Source: Chitinophagaceae bacterium (GTDB lineage Bacteria > Bacteroidota > Bacteroidia > Chitinophagales > Chitinophagaceae). From it: 7,102 bases of DNA. The notes beneath the pieces were generated by a model. That model ran no database searches. It had not been told where the DNA came from and saw only the letters and a list, made by a program, of their open reading frames with translations. The DNA lies in contig JAACZX010000514.1 in the NCBI GenBank assembly GCA_009996555.1, positions 1-7,102 on the forward strand, in the 5' to 3' direction. This document shows, piece after piece, positions 1 to 5,207 of this stretch (positions are counted from its first letter, which is position 1; every line of letters begins with the position of its first letter). The translations under genes were made by a program, and so were the position numbers.

Positions 1-127
1 ATGAACTGCCGGTAAGCTTTTCAAAAAGATTATTTTCTTTTACTCCGCTGAAGAACGGAAGCTTTAATGCAGCAAGCGACGCAGCAGCTGCCAGTAATAA
101 CCAAATGGTTTGAATACGTTGAATCAT
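1..127 (-). CDS. DUF4293 family membrane protein, N-terminal fragment
   Basis: The first 42 residues are visible; the rest lies beyond the left edge. The opening MIQRIQTIWLLLAA is the characteristic start of DUF4293, a Bacteroidota-restricted family of small integral membrane proteins of unknown function, usually about 130-150 residues with several membrane helices. Residues 8-21 (TIWLLLAAAASLAA) form the first hydrophobic helix, followed by KLPFFSG and a polar stretch (KENNLFEK) consistent with an extracytoplasmic loop. The ATG at 125-127 is chosen because it begins this conserved opening. It lies 17 bp after the glyA stop codon on the same strand, with no room for a separate promoter or terminator, so it is probably co-transcribed with glyA. 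No biochemical role is known for the family, and co-transcription does not by itself tie it to serine metabolism. Confidence 0.85.
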   Translation of the reverse strand, partial: MIQRIQTIWLLLAAAASLAALKLPFFSGVKENNLFEKLTGSS

Positions 128-144
128 ACAATCTGTTTATTAAA

Positions 145-1425
145 TTAACCTAACTCAGGGTATAATGGAAACTGCTCCATAAATGCGTTTACTTCTTTAC
201 GAACAGCAGCCAGGTATGCATCATCATCTGCATTCATTAAGCTGCGGTCAATTACATCCACCACAAAATCCATGTGTTCTTCTTTCATACCACGTGATGT
301 AATAGCTGCCACACCGGTGCGTATACCGCTTGTTACAAACGCACTCTTATCATCAAACGGCACCATGTTTTTATTGGTTGTAATATCTGCCTTGCCTAAA
401 ACGCCTTCTGCTTTTTTACCACTGATGTTTTTATTACGGAGGTCGATCAGCATTAAATGGTTATCGGTACCGTTAGAGATCAACTGGTATTCTCTTTTTA
501 CAAATGCTGCAGCCATGGCTTGTGCGTTTACCTGCACCTGTTTTGCGTACACAGTAAAATCATCTGTGAGTATTTCTCCAAAAGCAACTGCCTTTGCTGC
601 AATAACATGCTCCAGTGGCCCGCCTTGTTGTCCCGGAAATACCGCCAGGTCAATCAGGTTGCTCATCATGCGGATGTTTCCTTTCGGATCTTTCAAACCA
701 AACGGGTTTTCAAAATCTTTTTTCATCAGGATCACACCACCACGTGGTCCACGTAATGTTTTGTGCGTGGTAGATGTTACAAAATGACATGCATCAAAAG
801 GTGAGCTTAATAAACCTTTTGCAATAAGACCGGCAGGGTGTGCCATATCGCACCAAACAAAAGCACCAACTTCATCAGCTACTTTACGTATACGTGCATA
901 ATCCCAGTCACGGCTGTAAGCACTTGCACCACAAATGATCACTTTCGGTTTTACCTCACGTGCTTTTGTTTCAAGCATTTCATAATCGATCAAACCGGTT
1001 TCTTTTACCACACCATAAAAATGTGGTTTGTATAATTTTCCACTGAAGTTTACCGCAGAGCCATGTGTAAGATGCCCGCCCATGCTCAAATCCAGACCAA
1101 GAATATCATCACCGGGCTGAAGAATAGAACTCAGCAAAGCTGCATTTGCCTGCGCACCGCTATGTGGCTGAACATTGGCATATTCGCAATGGAAGATCTC
1201 TTTTAAGCGGTCGATGGCTAATTGTTCAGTCTGATCTACTATTTCGCAACCACCATAGTAACGACGGCCGGGGTAACCTTCTGCATATTTGTTAGTAAGG
1301 ACACTGCCCATTGCCTGCATTACCTGCAGAGAAGTAAAGTTTTCTGAGGCAATTAATTCAATACCGTGGCGCTGACGTTGTAATTCCTGGTTGATGAGAT
1401 CGAAAATGACTGTGTCTCTTTGCAT
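145..1425 (-). CDS. glyA: Serine hydroxymethyltransferase
   Basis: This 426-residue cytoplasmic PLP enzyme interconverts serine plus tetrahydrofolate with glycine plus 5,10-methylenetetrahydrofolate, the main entry of one-carbon units for purine, thymidylate and methionine synthesis. Visible family motifs are the substrate-region IASENF (25-30), [15 protein letters not shown] (45-59), [11 protein letters not shown] (84-94), the cofactor-contacting D193 and H196 in [10 protein letters not shown], and the PLP Schiff-base lysine K222 in [15 protein letters not shown]369 in TSGIRTG is the likely substrate-carboxylate arginine. Length is close to the usual 415-430. The segment around 236-268 ([20 protein letters not shown]) looks longer than in E. 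coli GlyA and resembles what I recall of Bacteroidota versions. The ATG at 1423-1425 fits the family N-terminus. No Shine-Dalgarno sequence precedes it, which is normal for this phylum. A DUF4293 gene follows 17 bp downstream. All key residues are present, so it should be active. Confidence 0.98.
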   Translation of the reverse strand: MQRDTVIFDLINQELQRQRHGIELIASENFTSLQVMQAMGSVLTNKYAEGYPGRRYYGGCEIVDQTEQLAIDRLKEIFHCEYANVQPHSGAQANAALLSSILQPGDDILGLDLSMGGHLTHGSAVNFSGKLYKPHFYGVVKETGLIDYEMLETKAREVKPKVIICGASAYSRDWDYARIRKVADEVGAFVWCDMAHPAGLIAKGLLSSPFDACHFVTSTTHKTLRGPRGGVILMKKDFENPFGLKDPKGNIRMMSNLIDLAVFPGQQGGPLEHVIAAKAVAFGEILTDDFTVYAKQVQVNAQAMAAAFVKREYQLISNGTDNHLMLIDLRNKNISGKKAEGVLGKADITTNKNMVPFDDKSAFVTSGIRTGVAAITSRGMKEEHMDFVVDVIDRSLMNADDDAYLAAVRKEVNAFMEQFPLYPELG

Positions 1426-1605
1426 GAGTGGTTGTGCTGTTTAGTTGATTGAAACGATGCAGGATAAACTGAAAAGCATTGCTGCATAGTACAGTGGCTT
1501 ACAAGTGAATAATGCCTGTGTGCAACTGCGGCGGGGGAGGCATAACAACAGCTGAAAGATGTATGATTGCCGGCAACCCACCCTGTTTCCTGTTTTTTTG
1601 CGTGG

Positions 1606-1636
1606 CAAAAATAAGCCAGTATAAACTGTTACCGAA
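1606..1636 (-). promoter_or_regulatory. Probable glyA promoter
   Basis: Read on the minus strand, TTCG (1636-1633), a 19-base spacer and TATTTTTG (1613-1606) match the Bacteroidota primary-sigma consensus TTTG-N17-23-TAnnTTTG with one mismatch, in the -33 element. Transcription would start near 1600, giving glyA an untranslated leader of roughly 175 bases. No better match was found in the gap upstream of glyA. Short motifs of this kind occur by chance, so the call is moderate. Confidence 0.4.
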
Positions 1637-1754
1637 CTTTACAACGTTTTTTTATGAACAGAATTTAAAGAGATGGTAGCAACGGTTATTCTAAAATGTC
1701 CTACTTTAGCCGCTTCTGTCTTAGGCCATGCTTACAATAGTTTGTTTTTCTGCA

Positions 1755-1781
1755 TGCAGGATCAAACATTGCAGGCAAACA
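1755..1781 (+). repeat. Near-tandem 12-14 bp direct repeat before the nucleotidyltransferase start
   Basis: TGCAGGATCAAACA (1755-1768) recurs as TGCAGGCAAACA (1770-1781), identical apart from a two-base AT insertion in the first copy. The left copy overlaps a perfect palindrome CTGCATGCAG (1750-1759), and GTTTG at 1740-1744 can pair with CAAAC at 1763-1767. The pair ends 19 bases before the ATG at 1801. It could be a protein-binding site, a leader RNA structure or a chance duplication; the sequence does not decide. Confidence 0.5.
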
Positions 1782-1800
1782 AGATAATAGAAACGATCAA

Positions 1801-2793
1801 ATGAAAGCAATCATTCCGGTGGCCGGTGCAGGTACCAAGCTGCGGCCCCACACATATACACAACCCAAAGCGCTCATTCCCATTGCAGGTAAAACTGTTT
1901 TGAGTATTATCATTGAACAGTTGCAGGATGCAGGAGTGCAGGAATTTATTTTTATTACGGGCTATCTCGGCGAAAAAATTCAGGATTATGTAAAAGATAC
2001 TTTTCCCGGTATCAACAGCACGTTTGTGAACCAGAACGAACGGCAAGGTCTTGGTCATGCTATTCTTCTTACAAAAGATGTGGTGCAGAACGATGAAGTG
2101 ATCATTGTGCTGGGCGACACCATTTGCGAATACAGTATTAAAGAAGTGTTGCAAAGTGAAGCCTCTATGCTGGCGGTGAAAAAGGTTGATGATCCCCGCA
2201 ACTTTGGTGTGGCCGAAGTAGATGAGAACGGCAATATCCTGAAAGTGGTGGAAAAGCCACAGATACCAAAAAGCAATATGGCACTGGTGGGTATTTACAA
2301 GATCAAACAAACGGCCATGATGTTTGATTGCCTTGAAGCCAATTTCCGAGAGGGCGTAAAGAACAGGGATGAATACAGCTTAACCGATGCACTGCAATGC
2401 ATGATTGAAAAAGGCGAACCTTTTCATGCATTTAAAGTGTTGAACTGGTTCGATTGTGGCAACAAAGATTCATTGCTTGAATCGAACGCTACATTGCTGA
2501 AAAAATTTGGCACATCTATTTCTCCTGATCACCGGTTTGAAAATGTGATCATTGTTGAGCCGGTAAGCATAGGTAAGAACTGCGAAGTAAGAAACTCCAT
2601 CATTGGCCCCAACGTGTCAGTGGGCGATAATACAACCATTAATTACTCCATCATTAAAGAATCCATCATTGGATCGTATGCCGATCTGTTTGATATTGTT
2701 TTGGAAGAAAGCCTTATTGGCAGCGATACCGAAGTAAAAGGTGAAACGAGAAGTTTAAATATTGGTGATAATACAGAGATCGATCTGGGGTAA
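1801..2793 (+). CDS. Sugar-phosphate nucleotidyltransferase with C-terminal left-handed beta-helix
   Basis: This 330-residue cytoplasmic enzyme is expected to join an NTP to a sugar 1-phosphate, giving an NDP-sugar for cell-surface glycans and releasing pyrophosphate. The Rossmann-like catalytic domain (about 1-240) shows the nucleotide-binding loop AGAGTKLRP (8-16) with PK at 22-23, GLGHA (83-87), the metal-binding aspartate D106 in VLGD, EKP (151-153), VGIY (163-166) and FDCGN (217-221). Residues about 245-325 contain imperfect hexapeptide repeats (SIGKNCEVRNSIIGPNVSVG) of the left-handed beta-helix type, which often mediates oligomerisation or allostery. The organisation resembles glucose-1-phosphate thymidylyltransferase-like COG1208/COG1209 proteins, but the sugar and base are not readable. 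K13 replaces the more usual arginine of GxGTRLxP. No other glycan genes lie nearby. The ATG at 1801 begins exactly at the conserved beta strand; no Shine-Dalgarno sequence is evident. Confidence 0.9.
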   Translation: MKAIIPVAGAGTKLRPHTYTQPKALIPIAGKTVLSIIIEQLQDAGVQEFIFITGYLGEKIQDYVKDTFPGINSTFVNQNERQGLGHAILLTKDVVQNDEVIIVLGDTICEYSIKEVLQSEASMLAVKKVDDPRNFGVAEVDENGNILKVVEKPQIPKSNMALVGIYKIKQTAMMFDCLEANFREGVKNRDEYSLTDALQCMIEKGEPFHAFKVLNWFDCGNKDSLLESNATLLKKFGTSISPDHRFENVIIVEPVSIGKNCEVRNSIIGPNVSVGDNTTINYSIIKESIIGSYADLFDIVLEESLIGSDTEVKGETRSLNIGDNTEIDLG

Positions 2794-2796
2794 GAC

Positions 2797-3102
2797 TTAT
2801 TTTTTCCTCCAGCTTGCGGGTTTTGAAGCCCTGTGAAAAAGACCAGCCACTATTACTGAATCTTTTATGATTGTATAAACAAGCAGATATGGGAATTTTC
2901 CCAGCGTTATTCGTTTCAGTTTTTTGGTGATGTTGAAGTAATTATGAGGTGTTGCGGAAAGTTTTTCAATTGCCAGCAAAAACATTCTCGTAAAGTTATC
3001 GGCAAGAGCCGGTGAAACTGATTCGTAGTAAAGGAACGCATCTTCAAAATCATCAAGCACTCTTTCTTCCAGCTTTACCTCGTAAAGATTTGATTTTTTC
3101 AT
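2797..3102 (-). CDS. RelE/ParE superfamily toxin of a type II toxin-antitoxin pair
   Basis: From the ATG at 3100-3102 the product is 101 residues, typical for this superfamily. The fold pattern is recognisable: first strand YEVKLEE (7-13), helical hairpin DDFEDAFLYYESVSPALADNF (17-37) with a further helix to about 49, and C-terminal strands KRITLGKFPYLLVYTI (63-78) and SVIVAGLFHRASKPASW (82-98), matching the family pattern of FPY.. followed by V.H...P..W. Members either cleave mRNA on ribosomes or poison DNA gyrase; which applies cannot be read here. The family's common arginine pair after the last histidine is HRAS here. The frame is open upstream to an ATG at 3156, but that would add 18 residues outside the family and lengthen the overlap, so 3102 is preferred. 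The first 50 bases overlap the antitoxin end, implying translational coupling. Its stop lies 3 bp from that of the convergent nucleotidyltransferase gene. Confidence 0.85.
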   Translation of the reverse strand: MKKSNLYEVKLEERVLDDFEDAFLYYESVSPALADNFTRMFLLAIEKLSATPHNYFNITKKLKRITLGKFPYLLVYTIIKDSVIVAGLFHRASKPASWRKK

Positions 3103-3319
3103 CCAGTGTTTTTTTGGCTTCTTCCCATGGAATAAGGTTTGCTTTACCGGTTTCAATCTCTTTTATGCGCCTGTTTAATTCTTTCCACTGGCTTTTAGTA
3201 AGATCATCTTCTGCGAGGTAATCATCTTCAAGATCAAGGTCTTGCTGTAAAGCATAGTACAACTTTACCTTGTCTTTTTTAGGAAGTTTCAACACATCAT
3301 CCAGTATCTTCGTTGGCAT
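3053..3319 (-). CDS. Antitoxin, addiction-module component family (Unstab_antitox-like)
   Basis: This 88-residue acidic-to-basic helical protein precedes the toxin gene in the usual antitoxin-first order. Residues about 4-75 follow the pattern of the putative addiction-module component family (PF09720-like, TIGR02574-like): a leading helix ILDDVLKLPKKDKVKLYYAL, an acidic linker (DLDLEDDYLAEDD, 27-39), then the diagnostic W..EL.RRI.E...G....IPWEEA segment (45-68). Such antitoxins are short-lived and neutralise the RelE/ParE partner by wrapping around it. No helix-turn-helix or ribbon-helix-helix is obvious, so self-repression, if any, would depend on the complex. The last 16 residues (EKIKSLRGKAGRKSA, basic) lie in the region shared with the toxin frame and extend past the usual family end. 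The ATG at 3317-3319 is the only sensible start. It diverges from the flavoprotein gene over 48 bp. Confidence 0.82.
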   Translation of the reverse strand: MPTKILDDVLKLPKKDKVKLYYALQQDLDLEDDYLAEDDLTKSQWKELNRRIKEIETGKANLIPWEEAKKTLDEKIKSLRGKAGRKSA

Positions 3320-3332
3320 ACACTAAGTTTCG

Positions 3333-3364
3333 ATAAAATTACTTTTTATAAATGAATCGGGAAA
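3333..3364 (-). promoter_or_regulatory. Possible antitoxin-toxin promoter with overlapping inverted repeat
   Basis: On the minus strand TTTC (3364-3361), 19 bases and TAATTTTA (3341-3334) match the Bacteroidota consensus TTTG-N17-23-TAnnTTTG with one mismatch in each element. The -7 element overlaps an inverted repeat, ATAAAA (3333-3338) and TTTTAT (3344-3349) with a 5-base spacer, flanked more distantly by CGAT (3331-3334) and ATCG (3356-3359). An operator over the promoter is typical of TA autoregulation, but the region is A+T rich and such repeats arise easily. Confidence 0.3.
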
Positions 3365-3367
3365 AGC

Positions 3368-4318
3368 ATGAACGCACAATTTTCCAACCGCATTACACAA
3401 CTCTTCAATATTGAAAAGCCCATTATCCAGGCAGGCATGATCTGGGCCAGCGGCTGGCGTCTTGCCAGTGCAGTAAGCAATGCAGGTGGGTTAGGGATCA
3501 TTGGCAGCGGCAGTATGTATCCTGCTGTGTTGCGTGAACATATTCAGAAATGCAAATCTGCAACCAGCAAACCTTTTGCAGTAAATGTACCTTTGCTTTA
3601 TCCTGATATTGATCAACTGATCAACATTATTATAGAAGAAGGAGTGAAGATCGTTTTTACCAGTGCAGGTAATCCTAAAACGTGGACAGCATTACTAAAG
3701 GAAAAGGGGATTACTGTTGTGCATGTGGTAAGCAGCAGCAAGTTTGCATTAAAGGCGCAAGATGCCGGTTGCGATGCTGTAGTGGCTGAAGGTTTTGAGG
3801 CCGGAGGCCATAATGGACGGGAGGAAACAACCAGTATGGTATTGATACCTGCTGTAAAAAAAGCAATCAGCATTCCGTTGATTGCGGCAGGAGGAATAGC
3901 AACTGGCCGGCAAATGCTGGCAGCAATGGTATTGGGTGCTGAAGCAGTGCAGATAGGCAGTCGTTATGTTGCCAGTGAAGAAGCCAGCAGTCACCTGAAT
4001 TTTAAACAGGCTGTAATTAACAGTACTGAAGGCGATACAATTCTTACACTTAAACAGCTTGCACCTGTTCGCCTCATAAAAAATGAATTTTACAAACAGG
4101 TGCAGGAAGCAGAGCAGCGTGGTGCATCAAAAGAAGAGATGGCGCAACTACTCGGGCGGGCAAGAGCCAAGCGTGGAATGTTTGAAGGCAACCTTGCTGA
4201 AGGCGAATTGGAGATAGGACAAGTGAGCGCATTGCTTGATGATATTTTGCCGGCAGCCGTTATTACGCAGAATATCTGGAATGAGTTTACCGATGCGCTT
4301 GCTCACCCACTCAGCTAA
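3368..4318 (+). CDS. FMN-dependent nitronate monooxygenase / FabK-like flavoprotein
   Basis: This 316-residue TIM-barrel flavoprotein belongs to the 2-nitropropane dioxygenase family, which includes nitronate monooxygenases (oxidising alkyl nitronates to carbonyl compounds and nitrite) and the FMN-type enoyl-ACP reductase FabK. Visible motifs are the N-terminal FMN loop PIIQAGMIWASGWRLASAVS with NAGGLGIIG (38-46), KPFAVNVPL (68-76), the catalytic-type histidine H148 in EGFEAGGHNG (141-150), the phosphate-binding PLIAAGGIATG (170-180) and LGAEAVQIGSRY (189-200). Several blocks (IIEEGVKIVFTSAGNP, GLGIIG) are close to what I recall of pneumococcal FabK, so substrate class is open. The C-terminal part (about 240-316) is helical, with RAKRGMFEGNLAEGELEIGQ matching the family region that closes over the active site. 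A weak GGGAA lies 8 bases before the ATG at 3368. It diverges from the antitoxin gene and has no same-strand partner. Confidence 0.9.
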   Translation: MNAQFSNRITQLFNIEKPIIQAGMIWASGWRLASAVSNAGGLGIIGSGSMYPAVLREHIQKCKSATSKPFAVNVPLLYPDIDQLINIIIEEGVKIVFTSAGNPKTWTALLKEKGITVVHVVSSSKFALKAQDAGCDAVVAEGFEAGGHNGREETTSMVLIPAVKKAISIPLIAAGGIATGRQMLAAMVLGAEAVQIGSRYVASEEASSHLNFKQAVINSTEGDTILTLKQLAPVRLIKNEFYKQVQEAEQRGASKEEMAQLLGRARAKRGMFEGNLAEGELEIGQVSALLDDILPAAVITQNIWNEFTDALAHPLS

Positions 4319-4342
4319 AAAATCTTCTGTCGTATTTTTCTT

Positions 4343-4585
4343 TTAGTCTTCATTAATGGATAATTCCGGTTGTGATGGCGTAACCGGAACCGGCACATTT
4401 TCAACTTCTGAAAAGACCGGAATATCCGGCATCATTGGTAGTGGACCAAACGCTGGAAATTCTGTGTTTCCTGTAAACTGTTGAGAGAGTTGTTGTGTTA
4501 ACACGTCTTTCTTCGCCCAAATAAAACAGGCTCCAAGAAATAAGACCAGTAAAATTTTTTTTGAAGGAGGTTGATGAGAAGGCAT
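4343..4585 (-). CDS. Small membrane-anchored or lipoprotein-like proline-rich protein, unknown function
   Basis: I do not recognise this 80-residue product. It has a basic N-terminus (MPSHQPPSKK), a hydrophobic core ILLVLFLGACFIWA (11-24), then a polar Q-rich stretch and a strongly proline-rich tail (PAFGPLPMMPDIPV, and VPVPVTPSQP at 64-73). LGAC (17-20) fits a lipobox, so Cys20 could be lipidated. Hydrophobic residues continue after it (FIWA), so a single membrane helix is equally possible; either way the tail would be outside the cytoplasm. The frame is open to an ATG at 4675 (110 residues), but that extension would run across the strong opposite-facing promoter at 4596-4628 and its leader, so the ATG at 4583-4585 is preferred. 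It ends 24 bp from the flavoprotein stop (convergent). No strong promoter of its own was seen. Confidence 0.55.
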   Translation of the reverse strand: MPSHQPPSKKILLVLFLGACFIWAKKDVLTQQLSQQFTGNTEFPAFGPLPMMPDIPVFSEVENVPVPVTPSQPELSINED

Positions 4586-4595
4586 GTAAAATAAT

Positions 4596-4628
4596 TTTGA
4601 CCAAATTACGATTATATTCGTAGATTTG
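4596..4628 (+). promoter_or_regulatory. Bacteroidota-type promoter for the small secreted protein gene
   Basis: TTTG at 4596-4599, a 21-base spacer and TAGATTTG at 4621-4628 match the -33/-7 consensus of the Bacteroidota housekeeping sigma factor (TTTG, N17-23, TAnnTTTG) at every defined position. Transcription would start near 4634, giving a leader of about 108 bases before the ATG at 4742. It points away from the small gene at 4343-4585 and sits 11 bp upstream of that gene's preferred start. Confidence 0.65.
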
Positions 4629-4741
4629 AAATTGAAAAGCAGTTTTCGGAACATTTTAACAGGCTGGCCAATCATAAAAAAGATCAGTATAATGTTATTA
4701 GTTCTGTAACTTTAATACCTTATTATCGTAAAACAAGTGTT

Positions 4742-5137
4742 ATGAAGAAATTACTCCTTGCTTCCCTTCTCATGACAGGTGTTTCAATAAGTGCACAGGC
4801 AGCAGAAGAAAAGGGAAATGAAACAGGCTCTGTCCAAGGTGTCGTAATTGATGCCGAAACAAAAAAACCAATTGCGAATGCTTCTTTTACAGCATCTATC
4901 CGAAAGGTTTCTTTTCAAAAAGAAGTAACCACAGACGCAAACGGTAAGTTTAATCTAAGCAATGTTCCAGTTGGTGAACACACCATAATAATTGATAAAA
5001 CAGGGTATAAGCCTGTGAAAAAAGAAGCCATCCTTGTAAAAGAAGGCTTGCTGCTGAAAATAGAATTTGAAATAGTACCGGTTGAAAAAGAAATACATCA
5101 GCCATTTACAGCTCCAATACTTATCCATTCTTTTTAA
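4742..5137 (+). CDS. Small secreted protein with carboxypeptidase-regulatory-like domain
   Basis: The 131-residue product begins with a clear Sec signal peptide: basic MKK, hydrophobic LLLASLLMTGVSIS, and AQA (18-20) as the signal peptidase I site, so the mature protein probably starts at A21. Residues about 29-112 are a single beta-sandwich of the CarboxypepD_reg-like type: GSVQGVVIDAETKKPIANAS, then TTDANGKFNLSNVPVGEHTI, IIDKTGYKPV and a final strand LLLKIEFEIV. In Bacteroidota this module is usually the N-terminal part of TonB-dependent outer-membrane receptors or other large surface proteins; here it stands alone, with only a short tail (EKEIHQPFTAPILIHSF). No enzymatic residues are expected. 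It is likely periplasmic or surface-exposed, in a structural or binding role. The ATG at 4742 is fixed by the signal peptide. It has its own promoter (4596-4628) and terminator (5153-5191), so it is probably monocistronic. Confidence 0.85.
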   Translation: MKKLLLASLLMTGVSISAQAAEEKGNETGSVQGVVIDAETKKPIANASFTASIRKVSFQKEVTTDANGKFNLSNVPVGEHTIIIDKTGYKPVKKEAILVKEGLLLKIEFEIVPVEKEIHQPFTAPILIHSF

Positions 5138-5152
5138 GTAAGTTTTGATAAT

Positions 5153-5191
5153 AAAAAAAATCCCTTCGCACATTGCGAAGGGATTTTTTTT
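5153..5191. terminator. Bidirectional intrinsic terminator
   Basis: A perfect 18-bp inverted repeat surrounds a 3-base loop (CAT, 5171-5173). The stem core TCCCTTCGCA (5161-5170) pairs with TGCGAAGGGA (5174-5183), flanked by eight A on the left and eight T on the right. Either strand therefore yields a GC-containing hairpin followed by a U tract. It lies between the convergent stops at 5137 (+) and 5208 (-) and should end both transcripts. Confidence 0.93.
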
Positions 5192-5207
5192 ATGCTTTGC
5201 TTTTTGC

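Larger units (their letters stand above)
1426..1800. other. 375-bp divergent intergenic region between glyA and the nucleotidyltransferase gene
   Basis: This gap separates the outward-facing glyA (-) and nucleotidyltransferase (+) genes and contains no gene I can support. The glyA-side half (to about 1600) would be the glyA leader; it carries a C-rich tract on the minus strand (complement of 1529-1541) and a 10-bp palindrome TTGCCGGCAA at 1567-1576. The other half carries the palindrome CTGCATGCAG (1750-1759), a near-tandem repeat and a doubtful short ORF (ATG 1673 to TGA 1802-1804). No full Bacteroidota promoter match is visible on the plus strand; TACTTTAG at 1702-1709 is one mismatch from the -7 element but has no matching -33 element. 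I did not recognise a known riboswitch. Confidence 0.6.

Noticed and set aside
272..787. Plus-strand open frames of 171 and 99 codons within glyA
   Set aside because: They lie wholly inside the well-supported glyA gene on the other strand, resemble no family and have low-complexity, Cys/Ser-rich composition typical of antisense shadows.
1762..2310. Minus-strand open frame of 182 codons across the nucleotidyltransferase start
   Set aside because: Antisense to a clear enzyme gene; the product is rich in His, Phe and Cys with no recognisable domain.
3103..3156. Longer toxin start at 3156 giving 119 residues
   Set aside because: The extra 18 residues lie wholly inside the antitoxin gene and precede the conserved first strand of the RelE/ParE fold; the ATG at 3102 gives the normal family length.
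4319..4342. Possible terminator between the flavoprotein gene and the convergent small gene
   Set aside because: Only a weak A/T inverted repeat (AAAAAT and ATTTTT) with no GC stem; not a convincing intrinsic terminator.
4586..4675. Longer start (4675) for the small proline-rich protein
   Set aside because: The extension overlaps a full-consensus promoter on the other strand and would place 40 residues before the signal/anchor segment; the 4585 start puts a short basic region directly before it.
4684..4700. TATAAT-like sequence upstream of the secreted protein gene
   Set aside because: E. coli-type -10 boxes are not the norm for Bacteroidota and no suitable upstream element is present; the TTTG/TAGATTTG pair is a better promoter.
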